Assembly: GCA_051881075.1 (NCBI GenBank)
Contig: JBJEPE010000003.1
Location: 1 to 64,000, forward strand
Direction of reading: 5' to 3'
From: RUG14223 sp051881075
GTDB lineage: Bacteria > Bacillota > Clostridia > Oscillospirales > Acutalibacteraceae
Length of the DNA: 64,000 nucleotides
Shown here: piece after piece, positions 49,225-57,735 of the stretch
Layout: every line of letters starts with the position of its first letter
How positions within the stretch are numbered: position 1 is the stretch's first letter
Notes under the pieces: model-generated
Databases searched by the model: none
Told to the model about the DNA's origin: nothing
The model's input: only the letters and a program-made list of their open reading frames with translations
Position numbers and translations under genes: made by a program

Positions 49225-50727
49225 ATGCTTAATGAATATTGGAAGAAATTTAAAAGCGGAACAGACGTGCGTGGTGTTGCCGTGCAGACATCAGACAATA
49301 TTGAGATAGACCTCACTGATGATGTTATCAGGCGATTGGCCGCAGGCTTTGCCATGTGGCTTGCCGGAAAAAAAGGTGTTAAGGCATCCGCACTTACCGT
49401 TGCCGTAGGACGTGATTGCAGAATCTCCGGTGAAAGAATACTGAATACTTTAACAGATACACTTATGAAGTTCGGTTGCAGACTGTATAATTGCGGTCTG
49501 TCTTCAACCCCTGCAATGTTCATGGCTACACTTGACCTTAAATGTGACGGAGCCATACAGGTTACCGCAAGTCATCATCCTTACGACCGCAACGGACTAA
49601 AGTTTTTTACACAGACGGGAGGAATAGACAGCGAGGACCTTGTGTCTATATTGCAGTTTGCACAGGATGGAGTAAATCCCGTATTTGTAAGCGGTGGCTT
49701 CTGTGAAGAGATAGATTATATGAGCAGATATGCCGAACGTTTAAGGGATATTATCCGTAAAGAGGTTTTATCTGAAAATTACGACAAACCGCTTGCAGGC
49801 TTTAAGATAGCCGTAGATGCCGGCAACGGAGTCGGCGGATTTTATGCACACGATGTATTGGAGCCGCTGGGTGCGGATGTATCGGGCAGTGTGTTTTTAG
49901 AGCCTGACGGAATGTTCCCCAACCATATACCTAACCCTGAGAATAAAACAGCCATAGAAGCGATAAGCAAGGCCGTAGTTGACAGCGGCTCTGATCTTGG
50001 CGTTATATTTGATACCGACGTTGACCGTGGCGCCGCAGTAGATAAAAGCGGTAAAGAGATTAGCCGTAACAGGCTTGTTGCAATAGCCTCTGCCATTGTA
50101 CTTGAGGGTAATGCAGGCGGTGCCATTGTTACTGACAGTATTACGTCAAGCGGACTAAAGCAGTTTATAGAGCAGACACTCGGCGGCAAGCACGTTCGCT
50201 TTAAGAGAGGCTACCGTAACGTTATAAATGAGGCGTTAAGGCTTAACGCAGAGGGTATAAACTGTCCGCTTGCAATAGAAACCTCCGGCCATGCCGCAAT
50301 GCGTGAAAATTACTTTTTGGATGACGGTGCATACTTGGTTACAAAAATAATAATCAAGGCGGCTAAACTGCGTAACGAGGGTAAAACTCTTGACAGCCTT
50401 ATCGAAAAGCTTGCCGAACCTATAGAAAGCACAGAACAACGCATAAAGATAACCGTAAGCGATTTCAGAGAATATGGCAATAAGGTAATAGCCGATCTGT
50501 TTAAATATGCCGAGACACAGCAGGGCTGGAATATAGCACCTGACAATCACGAGGGCATACGTGTTTCTTTTGATAAAGATGACGGTGACGGCTGGTTTTT
50601 GCTTCGCCTTAGCGTACATGACCCTATAATGCCGCTGAATATAGAGAGCGACAGTATAGGCGGCGTTGAAATTATCAGAAATAAGCTTCTTCCGTTTTTA
50701 TATAGCTGTGAGGGCCTTGCACTTTAA
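49225..50727 (+). CDS. Phosphomannomutase/phosphoglucomutase family enzyme
   Basis: The 500-residue alpha-D-phosphohexomutase has the four-domain layout. FKSGTDVRGVAV starts the first domain, the phosphoserine loop is VTASHHPYDRNGLKFF, the metal loop is GVIFDTDVDRGAAVD, the sugar loop is ETSGHAAM, and the phosphate-binding end is HEGIRVSFD. It interconverts hexose 1- and 6-phosphates for nucleotide sugar or glycogen use. In the serine loop the usual TASHNP is TASHHP, a mild variation. GGAGAT precedes ATG 49225. Confidence 0.92.
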   Translation: MLNEYWKKFKSGTDVRGVAVQTSDNIEIDLTDDVIRRLAAGFAMWLAGKKGVKASALTVAVGRDCRISGERILNTLTDTLMKFGCRLYNCGLSSTPAMFMATLDLKCDGAIQVTASHHPYDRNGLKFFTQTGGIDSEDLVSILQFAQDGVNPVFVSGGFCEEIDYMSRYAERLRDIIRKEVLSENYDKPLAGFKIAVDAGNGVGGFYAHDVLEPLGADVSGSVFLEPDGMFPNHIPNPENKTAIEAISKAVVDSGSDLGVIFDTDVDRGAAVDKSGKEISRNRLVAIASAIVLEGNAGGAIVTDSITSSGLKQFIEQTLGGKHVRFKRGYRNVINEALRLNAEGINCPLAIETSGHAAMRENYFLDDGAYLVTKIIIKAAKLRNEGKTLDSLIEKLAEPIESTEQRIKITVSDFREYGNKVIADLFKYAETQQGWNIAPDNHEGIRVSFDKDDGDGWFLLRLSVHDPIMPLNIESDSIGGVEIIRNKLLPFLYSCEGLAL

Positions 50728-50822
50728 TAGAAATTAATGGATTTATTAAGCAATTACGATATAAATACGATAAAATCTTTTACCAATTATAAAAAATTTG
50801 TTATCCTTGCACAAATTTATAC

Positions 50823-50852
50823 TTGACAATTCGGTAAGTTATAACATATAAT
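50823..50852 (+). promoter_or_regulatory. Promoter of a short terminated transcript
   Basis: TTGACA (50823-50828), 18 bp, TATAAT (50847-50852). The next hairpin terminator is at 50889 and no gene lies between. Confidence 0.6.
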
Positions 50853-50888
50853 AAATATATTATCGGTTTTTGTCGAATTATTATCAAT

Positions 50889-50924
50889 ATCCCCTGAGCC
50901 GATATAACGGTTCAGGGGATTTTA
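50889..50924 (+). terminator. Terminator 37 bases after a promoter
   Basis: A 12 bp stem ATCCCCTGAGCC/GGTTCAGGGGAT (50889-50900 with 50909-50920, one wobble) is followed by TTTT. It may end a tiny RNA from the promoter at 50823, or the phosphomutase transcript. Confidence 0.75.
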
Positions 50925-51044
50925 CAATTTGTATTTGCTTATTCATTTGACTGTTGTGATAAAGCAAATTATGAACTAAATGTAAAAAATATCAAAATAA
51001 GCCTGTTTGTTTTAAGAAAATTCAAAAAAATATTTATTTAGATG

Positions 51045-51073
51045 TTGCAATTTATCTTTTTTTTGTGTAAAAT
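51045..51073 (+). promoter_or_regulatory. Promoter of the PucR-type regulator gene
   Basis: TTGCAA (51045-51050), 17 bp, TAAAAT (51068-51073), about 94 bases before the chosen start. Confidence 0.5.
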
Positions 51074-51166
51074 GTATATGTTAGCTATTTTGGCGTTGTC
51101 TACTATTAATAAAAAGAGTGGACAACCGTCTGTAATAAATTACAAATGCGTAAGCGGGGGATTCAG

Positions 51167-52252
51167 ATGTCAAATAGACTTTTTCAAGGTGTAATTCATC
51201 AAATGAAGGATGCTATAGACAGAACTATAGGAGTTGTTGATGAAACTTCGGTAGTTATTGCGTGTAGTGACCTTGGAAGAATAGGTGAAGTTATAGACGG
51301 TGTAAATTCCGAAACGCTAAGTTTTACTACTGCGTTTATAATTAACGGTCAAACATTTAAGTCATTCGGTACAGGTACAAAGGCAGAGTATGCCGTATTT
51401 GTTGCCGGCAATGATGAGTTTGCCCAGAAATATGCGATGCTTCTTGCCATATCGCTTTCCAGCATAAAGCAGCACTTTGATGAAAAGTATGACAGAGGTA
51501 ACTTTATTAAGAATGTAATTCTCGATAATATTTTGCCGGGTGATATTTACCTTAAGGCAAGAGAACTAAGATTTAACGCTGAAGTTTCAAGAGTTTGCAT
51601 ACTCATAAAAATTACTTCTAAGACCGAAGTATCCGCATTTGACATTATACAGAATTTGTTCCCGGATAAGACTAAGGATTTTGTTATAAATATAAGCGAG
51701 ACCGACATTGCCCTTGTTAAAGAGATAAGGCCTAACATAGAGCAGAAGGACATCGAGAAGCTAGCAAGCTCTATAGTAGATACCCTTTCAGGCGAGTTCT
51801 ATACACATTGTGTAGTGGGTATAGGCACTACCGTAACAGGCATCAAAGAGATTGCCCGCTCCTTTAAGGAGGCTCAGGTCGCACTTGAGGTAGGCAAGGT
51901 ATTTGATACTGAACGTACTATCATCTGCTATGATAACCTCGGTATAGCCAGACTTGTTTATCAGCTTCCTACCACACTTTGTGAGATGTTCCTCAATGAG
52001 GTATTTAAGCGTGGTTCAATAGATTCCCTCGATCAGGAAACATTATTTACAATTCAAAAGTTCTTTGAGAATAACCTCAATGTTTCAGAAACATCCAGAA
52101 AGCTGTTCGTACACCGCAACACACTCGTTTACAGACTTGAAAAGATAAAGAAGCTTACAGGACTTGATTTGCGTGAGTTTGAGGACGCTATCGTATTTAA
52201 GGTAGCGTTAATGGTTAATAAGTACCTCTCATCAAACCCGACAAAGTATTGA
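51167..52252 (+). CDS. PucR/CdaR-type transcriptional regulator
   Basis: The 361-residue protein ends in a PucR-type helix-turn-helix (about 300-355): TLFTIQKFFENNLNVSETSRK, LFVHRNTLVYRLEKIKKLTG. Upstream is a GGDEF-derived CdaR-like domain (about 150-270: CVVGIGTTVTGIKEIARSFKEAQVALEVGK). The N-terminal 110 residues look like a CdaR sugar-diacid-type sensor (VVDETSVVIACSDLGRIG). ATG 51167 has GCGGGGG close upstream; the frame also opens at 51146 without a site. The target genes are unknown; neither neighbour is an obvious target. Confidence 0.88.
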   Translation: MSNRLFQGVIHQMKDAIDRTIGVVDETSVVIACSDLGRIGEVIDGVNSETLSFTTAFIINGQTFKSFGTGTKAEYAVFVAGNDEFAQKYAMLLAISLSSIKQHFDEKYDRGNFIKNVILDNILPGDIYLKARELRFNAEVSRVCILIKITSKTEVSAFDIIQNLFPDKTKDFVINISETDIALVKEIRPNIEQKDIEKLASSIVDTLSGEFYTHCVVGIGTTVTGIKEIARSFKEAQVALEVGKVFDTERTIICYDNLGIARLVYQLPTTLCEMFLNEVFKRGSIDSLDQETLFTIQKFFENNLNVSETSRKLFVHRNTLVYRLEKIKKLTGLDLREFEDAIVFKVALMVNKYLSSNPTKY

Positions 52253-52280
52253 TAATTTTATAATCAACTTTAATTTAATA

Positions 52281-52375
52281 ACAGTCAGCCTATTACGGTT
52301 CTTCAGATTTACCCTGCCATTGGCGTAACATTATACTTCTAAAAGAACTTAAATATTTGTAGGTTGGCTGTTTTG
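52281..52375 (+). terminator. Large stem-loop after the PucR-type gene
   Basis: Thirteen consecutive pairs (52281-52293 with 52359-52371, three wobbles) close a 65-nt loop that holds a second stem (about 52298-52303 with 52344-52349). TTTTG follows. It could be an elaborate terminator or a structured RNA. Confidence 0.45.
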
Positions 52376-52569
52376 TCGTTGCATGGGCAGTATATTATAG
52401 TTGCTGCTTAAAGGCGTTTTTTACAAATTAATGGTGTTTTTATGTGGTATTACACCAAATATAGTATTATCGTAATATTTAATTGAGAGATATCAAGGCT
52501 TACCGTCAAAAGGTGGCTTTGATGTGTATTGGTACGGCTTGTGCAATAAGTGCGACAGTCGGAATGACG

Positions 52570-52600
52570 TTGACAATAAATCGAAATATCGAGTTATAAT
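52570..52600 (+). promoter_or_regulatory. Promoter of the ftsEX operon
   Basis: TTGACA (52570-52575), 19 bp, TATAAT (52595-52600), 30 bases before ftsE. The long spacer contains the palindrome TCGAAATATCGA. Confidence 0.6.
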
Positions 52601-52630
52601 ATATAGAATTATTTTATAGGAGGTAGAAAA

Positions 52631-53350
52631 ATGATAGAATTTAAAAATGTGTCTAAAATTTATCAATCCGGTACTCATGCGTTAAAAAACGTTAATATAA
52701 AAATAGATGACGGAGAGTTTGTGTTTATAGTAGGCTCATCAGGAGCAGGAAAAAGCACTTTTTTAAAGCTTATAATTCATGAAGAAACGCCGTCTACAGG
52801 CGACATAATAATAGATGATATTTCACTTGCGAATATGAAGCGTAGGGACGTGCCGTATCTGCGCAGAATGATGGGTATAGTTTTTCAGGATTTCAGACTT
52901 ATAGACAAAATGACGGTTTATGAGAATGTTGCTTTTGCAATGCGTTGCGTAGGCGCAAACCCGTCAACAATAAAAAAGAGAGTTCCTTATGTTTTAAAGC
53001 TTGTCGGTTTGGGCGAGAAAATGAAGAACCGTCCCAGTGAGCTTTCGGGCGGTGAACAGCAAAGAGTAAGCCTTGCCAGAGCGCTTGTAAATAATCCGTC
53101 AATAATTATAGCGGACGAGCCTACGGGTAATATAGACCCTGAGATGTCATATGAGATACTTGATCTTTTAAGTGAGATAAACAAGCACGGTACAACCGTT
53201 ATTATCGTTACTCATGAGCAGGAGCTTGTAACGGTATTCGGTAAAAGAATAGTAGAGATTAGGGACGGCTGCGTTCTCAGCGATACATCCATTAACGATA
53301 AAAGAGAGGATGAAATGGAAGAAGAGGATTACTTCTTCAGTGATTTGTGA
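52631..53350 (+). CDS. ftsE: Cell division ATP-binding protein FtsE
   Basis: The 239-residue ABC ATPase has Walker A GSSGAGKST, Q-loop FQDFRLI, signature LSGGEQQRVSLARAL and Walker B IIIADEPTGNID, with the FtsE-typical FKNVSKIYQSGTHALKNVNI start. With FtsX it forms the complex that drives murein hydrolases at division or elongation sites. It has an acidic C-terminal tail (EEEDYFFSDL). First gene of a four-gene operon. Confidence 0.95.
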   Translation: MIEFKNVSKIYQSGTHALKNVNIKIDDGEFVFIVGSSGAGKSTFLKLIIHEETPSTGDIIIDDISLANMKRRDVPYLRRMMGIVFQDFRLIDKMTVYENVAFAMRCVGANPSTIKKRVPYVLKLVGLGEKMKNRPSELSGGEQQRVSLARALVNNPSIIIADEPTGNIDPEMSYEILDLLSEINKHGTTVIIVTHEQELVTVFGKRIVEIRDGCVLSDTSINDKREDEMEEEDYFFSDL

Positions 53351-53418
53351 GAATAGGAGAATAGGTTAATTAGAAATACGCCGAATGTTTACGGCAAATT
53401 ATAGGGAGGACGCTATAA

Positions 53419-54342
53419 ATGAAGCATGGAAGAAGACGAATGAGAATAAGCTCCCTTATTTATCTTATAAAAGAGGGAACTAAAAATATATGGAATAACC
53501 GTTCAATGTCAATAGCATCCATAGGTGTGCTTATATCATGCCTTTTGCTCACGGGTGCGGCATCACTTATATCTATCAACGTTAAGGATGTAGTTAAGTC
53601 CTTGGGTGATAAGAATATAGTTTATGTATATTTGGACGATGATGTATCTACTCTTGAGGCAATAGCCTTAGGCCAAGAGATAAAGAAGATACCTAATATT
53701 TCCGAATGTAGCTTTTACTCTAAGGATGAGGCTATAGAGCAGTACAGAGAATCTTTGGGAGAAATTTTTGACGAAATGACAGGTAAATCAAACCCATTAC
53801 CTAATGCCTATCATATTTCAATAGAGGATTTATCAAAGTATAACGAAACCGTAGCTCAGATACAGGCTATAGATGGTGTAAATAAAACAAATAACCGTAG
53901 CGATGTGGCAGATAAGCTGACTAAGATAGACAGATTGGTTACATCGGCCGGTGTCTGGATAATAGTTATCTTAGGCATGATATCATTGTTCATTATTTCC
54001 AACACTATCAGAATGACAATGTACTCCAGAAGATTTGAGATAAGCATAATGAAGTCAGTAGGCGCAACTGACCTGTTTGTTCGTATACCGTTCGTTGTTG
54101 AGGGTATGGCTATAGGCGTTATATCCGGTCTAATAGCTTCATTTGCGCTTATGTTCCTTTATGACGGCATAATGAAAGCCGCAAACAGCATCATAAGCTT
54201 TAAGAGCATTCCGTTTGATACAATGATGGTTCCGGTATTGGTTATTTTTGTAATTGCCGGCATGGTAATAGGTGCGGCAGGCGGATTTATTTCAATAGGT
54301 AAATATCTCAAAAAAGAAGGAGGAGAGATACTTGGTTGGTAA
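53419..54342 (+). CDS. ftsX: Cell division protein FtsX
   Basis: The 307-residue protein has the FtsX layout of four transmembrane helices (about 30-50, 173-193, 230-250, 272-295) and a large extracellular loop (about 55-165) that docks the hydrolase partner. Motifs include FEISIMKSVGATDLFVRIPFVVEG and an N-terminal SLIYLIKEGTKNIWNNRSMS. ATG 53419 follows GGGAGGA. Its end overlaps the next gene by 11 bases. Confidence 0.95.
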   Translation: MKHGRRRMRISSLIYLIKEGTKNIWNNRSMSIASIGVLISCLLLTGAASLISINVKDVVKSLGDKNIVYVYLDDDVSTLEAIALGQEIKKIPNISECSFYSKDEAIEQYRESLGEIFDEMTGKSNPLPNAYHISIEDLSKYNETVAQIQAIDGVNKTNNRSDVADKLTKIDRLVTSAGVWIIVILGMISLFIISNTIRMTMYSRRFEISIMKSVGATDLFVRIPFVVEGMAIGVISGLIASFALMFLYDGIMKAANSIISFKSIPFDTMMVPVLVIFVIAGMVIGAAGGFISIGKYLKKEGGEILGW

Positions 54343-55573
54343 TAAAAGAATAATTTCTCTTGTGCTTTCGGCAACAATGCTTATCGGTTCAGTAGGCTTC
54401 GCTTATGCCAGCGATATAGATTCTATGGAAGATAAGCAGTATGAGCTTGAACTACAGAACAGCCAGTATGAGAGTATAATAGAAGAAACTAAGAACGACA
54501 TAGCACGTCAGCAGGAATATATGGATGCTATAATGAACAAGATAGAAAACATTAACGAGCAGATATATATTTCAAATAAGAAGATCAGCGATATCAACGA
54601 TCAGATAAATGAACTACAGGTACAGATATCAGAGGCTAAAAAGCAGATAGAAGATACTCTTGATCTTTTACGTGAAAGAATAAAGGCGATTTATCTTGCA
54701 GGCGAGGCATCATCACTGGAGCTTATACTCGGTGCGGCGGATTTCACCGACTTTATGGATAAGGTTGACTTGGTGCAGTCTATTTCTGACTTTGATTCAA
54801 GGCTTATCAAAGAGCTTGAGGGCAAGATGACTAAAATAAACGCACAGCGTAAAGAAATAGAAAAGATGCGCAGCGAGGCTGATGCAGAGCTTGAAAAGCA
54901 AAAGCAAAAAAAAGCAGAGCTTCAGCAGTTACAGGATGAAAACCAGGCTGCTATGGATAAGCTTAACGAACAGCTTGAGGAACATGAAACCTTAGTTGAA
55001 GAGAATAACTCGGCACTGGCTCAGATAAATCAGGAAATTGAGGACTATTACGAGGAACAGCGAAGACTTGCTGAGGAGCAAGAAAGAAATAATCAGCAAA
55101 ATAATTCACCTGATAACGACAATAATAACATAGGCTCAAACATTACATCTGACGGTAGCTATGTATGGCCTACACCGGGATTTTATTATCTCACATCTGA
55201 GTGGAACGAGGACAGAGGTTCATACAACCACGGTGCTATAGATATAGCAGGCAGTGGTATATGGGGTACGCCTGTTATTGCTGCTCAGTCAGGTACAGTT
55301 ACCTTTGTCTCAAACTATTGTACACACGATTACGGCAAGTACTGGAGCTGTGGCTGCGGCGGCGGATACGGCAACTACGTAATGATAGACCACGGAAACG
55401 GTTATTCTACCCTTTACGGACATTTAAGCAATGCCATAGTATCGCAGGGCGAGTACGTTTCACAGGGTCAAACCATAGGTTATGTAGGCAGTACAGGAGA
55501 ATCCACCGGACCTCACCTTCACTTTGAAACCAGACTGTGGGGCGTAAAGTACAACCCAATGTCAGAGTACTGA
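54332..55573 (+). CDS. FtsX-associated murein hydrolase (coiled coil plus M23 peptidase)
   Basis: The 413-residue secreted protein starts at TTG 54332, behind AGGAGG. Signal peptide (to about residue 27, ends FAYASD), a long coiled coil (about 28-245), an N/Q-rich linker and a C-terminal LytM/M23 zinc peptidase. The metal ligands are in NHGAIDIAG (H-x-x-x-D) and HLHFE (H-x-H), with YGNYVMIDHGNGYSTLYGHLS. This is the EnvC/PcsB-like architecture activated by FtsEX. The M23 domain looks catalytically complete, unlike activator-only EnvC. Confidence 0.92.
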   Translation: MVGNKRIISLVLSATMLIGSVGFAYASDIDSMEDKQYELELQNSQYESIIEETKNDIARQQEYMDAIMNKIENINEQIYISNKKISDINDQINELQVQISEAKKQIEDTLDLLRERIKAIYLAGEASSLELILGAADFTDFMDKVDLVQSISDFDSRLIKELEGKMTKINAQRKEIEKMRSEADAELEKQKQKKAELQQLQDENQAAMDKLNEQLEEHETLVEENNSALAQINQEIEDYYEEQRRLAEEQERNNQQNNSPDNDNNNIGSNITSDGSYVWPTPGFYYLTSEWNEDRGSYNHGAIDIAGSGIWGTPVIAAQSGTVTFVSNYCTHDYGKYWSCGCGGGYGNYVMIDHGNGYSTLYGHLSNAIVSQGEYVSQGQTIGYVGSTGESTGPHLHFETRLWGVKYNPMSEY

Positions 55574-55602
55574 TATAATTGCATTGAAAGACGGTGAATT
55601 GA

Positions 55603-56700
55603 TTGAGAAAGAAGCTTTCAATAGGAATAACAATAGCACTCATGGCAGGCACGGCTGCGGCGGCATTGCCATTCGGTTATACAATGGCGATGGATAAATT
55701 TGACGCAAAAATAAACGATTTTAACGAAAAGCTTGCTATGTATGATAAATTAAGTGAGCTTGACCAATATGTAAGGCAGTATTATCAGTATGCTATAGAT
55801 AGCGATGAGCTTATGGCAGGCATTTGCCACGGATACATAGACGGCCTTAACGATAATCAGATTAAGTATTACTGCAAGGATGAGTACGAAGAGTATAAGA
55901 ACGAAGAAAATCCGGAGTCGGTGATAACTACAATTAAGTATGATGACGACAATGTTATTATAAGGGTATCGGGTATTGACGAAAATACCGCAGAAGCATT
56001 TGAAGAGAAAGTAAACAATACAATGCTTGTAGATCATCCTAAGAACCTAATAATAGATCTACGTGACTGTCAAGGCTTTAACATTGACCAGACGGCGCAA
56101 ATGATGAATATGTTTACCCCTGAGGGTGAGCTTATATATTCTGTAGACAGCAACGCACAGATAACGCTGTTACAGTCCTCCAATAATGTGTATTATAAGG
56201 ACGTAAACCTTGCTGTTATAATAAATGAAAATACAAGCGGCTCAGCCGAGCTTTTTGCAAGTGCTATGATAGATTACGGCAGAGCAAAGGTAGTAGGACA
56301 GACCACGGCGGGCAACCTAACGGAAAATAAAATCATCAAATTGCGTGACGGTTCGGTAATTTCAATACCTATTGCCAACTATGTTACTAAAAGTCAAAAG
56401 ACACTTTGCGGTAAAGGCGTTCAACCTGAAAAGTTTGTTTCTCTGGATAGCGACAAGTATGCAAAGCTTATTATTGGTAAGCTTGATGTTAAGGATGACG
56501 ATCAGATAAATGCGGCTGTGTTGCTCTTACAGAATACAAGCACACAAATATTTGATGTTGTTGACAATCCTGTAGGAGAGAAGGTTGAGAGCGAAGCTCC
56601 TGCCGACGCTACAGAAAGTACCGAAAGCACGTCTGACAGTACCTCAGGTATCGCTGAGCAGACCTCATCGGATAGCAGTACAAGCAGTATACAGGAATAA
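55603..56700 (+). CDS. S41-family (CtpA-like) protein with degenerate active site
   Basis: The 365-residue protein has a signal or anchor helix (about 5-25), a helical region (about 35-105) and an S41 core (VIIRVSGIDENTAEAFEE, NLIIDLRDCQGFNIDQ, LAVIINENTSGSAELFASAMIDYGRAKVVG split here). There is no PDZ domain. The general-base lysine of the usual TFGKG is replaced, since the sequence reads TTAGNLTENK. An STSDSTSG-rich tail ends the protein. It may be a non-catalytic or substrate-restricted member. It is fourth in the ftsEX operon, where CtpA-like proteins often occur. Confidence 0.83.
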   Translation: MRKKLSIGITIALMAGTAAAALPFGYTMAMDKFDAKINDFNEKLAMYDKLSELDQYVRQYYQYAIDSDELMAGICHGYIDGLNDNQIKYYCKDEYEEYKNEENPESVITTIKYDDDNVIIRVSGIDENTAEAFEEKVNNTMLVDHPKNLIIDLRDCQGFNIDQTAQMMNMFTPEGELIYSVDSNAQITLLQSSNNVYYKDVNLAVIINENTSGSAELFASAMIDYGRAKVVGQTTAGNLTENKIIKLRDGSVISIPIANYVTKSQKTLCGKGVQPEKFVSLDSDKYAKLIIGKLDVKDDDQINAAVLLLQNTSTQIFDVVDNPVGEKVESEAPADATESTESTSDSTSGIAEQTSSDSSTSSIQE

Positions 56701-56796
56701 AATTTTTAATTTAGGCAAATTGATTTCTTAGAAAATTCATAATTCGATGATATTTTATTACTAATACGGTAAACTTATAGTATAGGGGAGATATCA

Positions 56797-57159
56797 ATGA
56801 ACTTGCAAGAATCCGGCGAAATGTACCTTGAAACAATATATATATTATTGCAGAAAGGCAAACCTGTTCGTGCTATTGACGTAGGCGAGTATATGGGATA
56901 TTCAAAGCCAAGCGTAAGCCGTGCTATGGGATTGCTTAAAAAGGGTGAATTTGCCGCAGTTGACAAGGACGGATATATAACCCTTACCTCTAAGGGCAGA
57001 GAGATAGCTGAAAAGATATATGAGCGCCATACGTTGCTTACTGCCTATCTTATACGTCTTGGTGTTGATGAAAAGACTGCGGCAGAAGATGCCTGTAGGA
57101 TAGAACACGTAATAAGTGACAAGTCTTTTGCGGCTATAAAAAAGCACGCAGGTGCGTAG
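56797..57159 (+). CDS. DtxR/MntR-family metal-dependent regulator
   Basis: The 120-residue protein has a DtxR-type winged HTH (SGEMYLETIYILLQKGKPVRAIDVGEYMGYSKPSVSRAM) and the dimerisation/metal domain (ERHTLLTAYLIRLGVDEKTAAEDACRIEHVIS). Metal ligands E and H of the ancillary site are present in ERH and EDACRIEH. It has no SH3 domain, as in MntR-type proteins. It is expected to repress Mn or Fe uptake genes, none of which are in this window. Confidence 0.9.
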   Translation: MNLQESGEMYLETIYILLQKGKPVRAIDVGEYMGYSKPSVSRAMGLLKKGEFAAVDKDGYITLTSKGREIAEKIYERHTLLTAYLIRLGVDEKTAAEDACRIEHVISDKSFAAIKKHAGA

Positions 57160-57176
57160 TACAGACGATGTAATAA

Positions 57177-57208
57177 GGCTCTTTCATAGAATTGAGAGAG
57201 CTTTTTTG
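57177..57208 (+). terminator. Terminator of the MntR-like gene
   Basis: A 9 bp stem (57177-57185 with 57194-57202, wobble pairs) is followed by TTTTTTG. Confidence 0.7.
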
Positions 57209-57330
57209 TACGTACAATTTTTCGTAAGCTTATTACAAAATATATTCTCTACTATACTTATTCAGGTTTATATTTATAAAATTAACCCAGAATAAATAGT
57301 GTATAACCCGGTAACAAAGGAGTAATTGAT

Positions 57331-57723
57331 GTGGAAAAGGTATGTAAATTCTTAAAGGACGCGGGGACATATTATTTGGCAACTACAGATGGCGACCAAC
57401 CCAGAGTGCGTCCGTTCGGTACAGCACATATATATGAGGGCAGACTTTACATTCAGACAGGTAAGGTCAAGGATGTATCAAAACAGCTTGCACTTAACCC
57501 AAAGGCAGAGATATGTGCGTTTAAGGACGGCACATGGCTTCGTGTATCAGGCGAGCTTGTTGAGGATGACAGAGCAGATGCCAGAAAGTCTATGCTTGAT
57601 GCTTACCCTGAGCTTAGAGCCATGTATGATGAAAATGACGGAAATACACAGGTCTTTTTCTTTAAAAACGCAACGGCAGTATTCAGCTCATTTACAGCGC
57701 CTAAGGAAGTTATAGAATTTTAA
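57331..57723 (+). CDS. Pyridoxamine 5'-phosphate oxidase-like flavin-binding protein
   Basis: The 130-residue protein has the split-barrel pattern: AGTYYLATTDGDQPRVRPFGT, GRLYIQTGKVKDVSKQLALNP and EICAFKDGTWLRVSGELVEDD. Small proteins of this class bind FMN and act in nitroreductase-like or unknown reactions. It starts at GTG 57331 behind AAAGGAG and lies 12 bases before the phosphoesterase gene, so the two are probably co-transcribed. Confidence 0.87.
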   Translation: MEKVCKFLKDAGTYYLATTDGDQPRVRPFGTAHIYEGRLYIQTGKVKDVSKQLALNPKAEICAFKDGTWLRVSGELVEDDRADARKSMLDAYPELRAMYDENDGNTQVFFFKNATAVFSSFTAPKEVIEF

Positions 57724-57735
57724 GAGGTACTGCGT

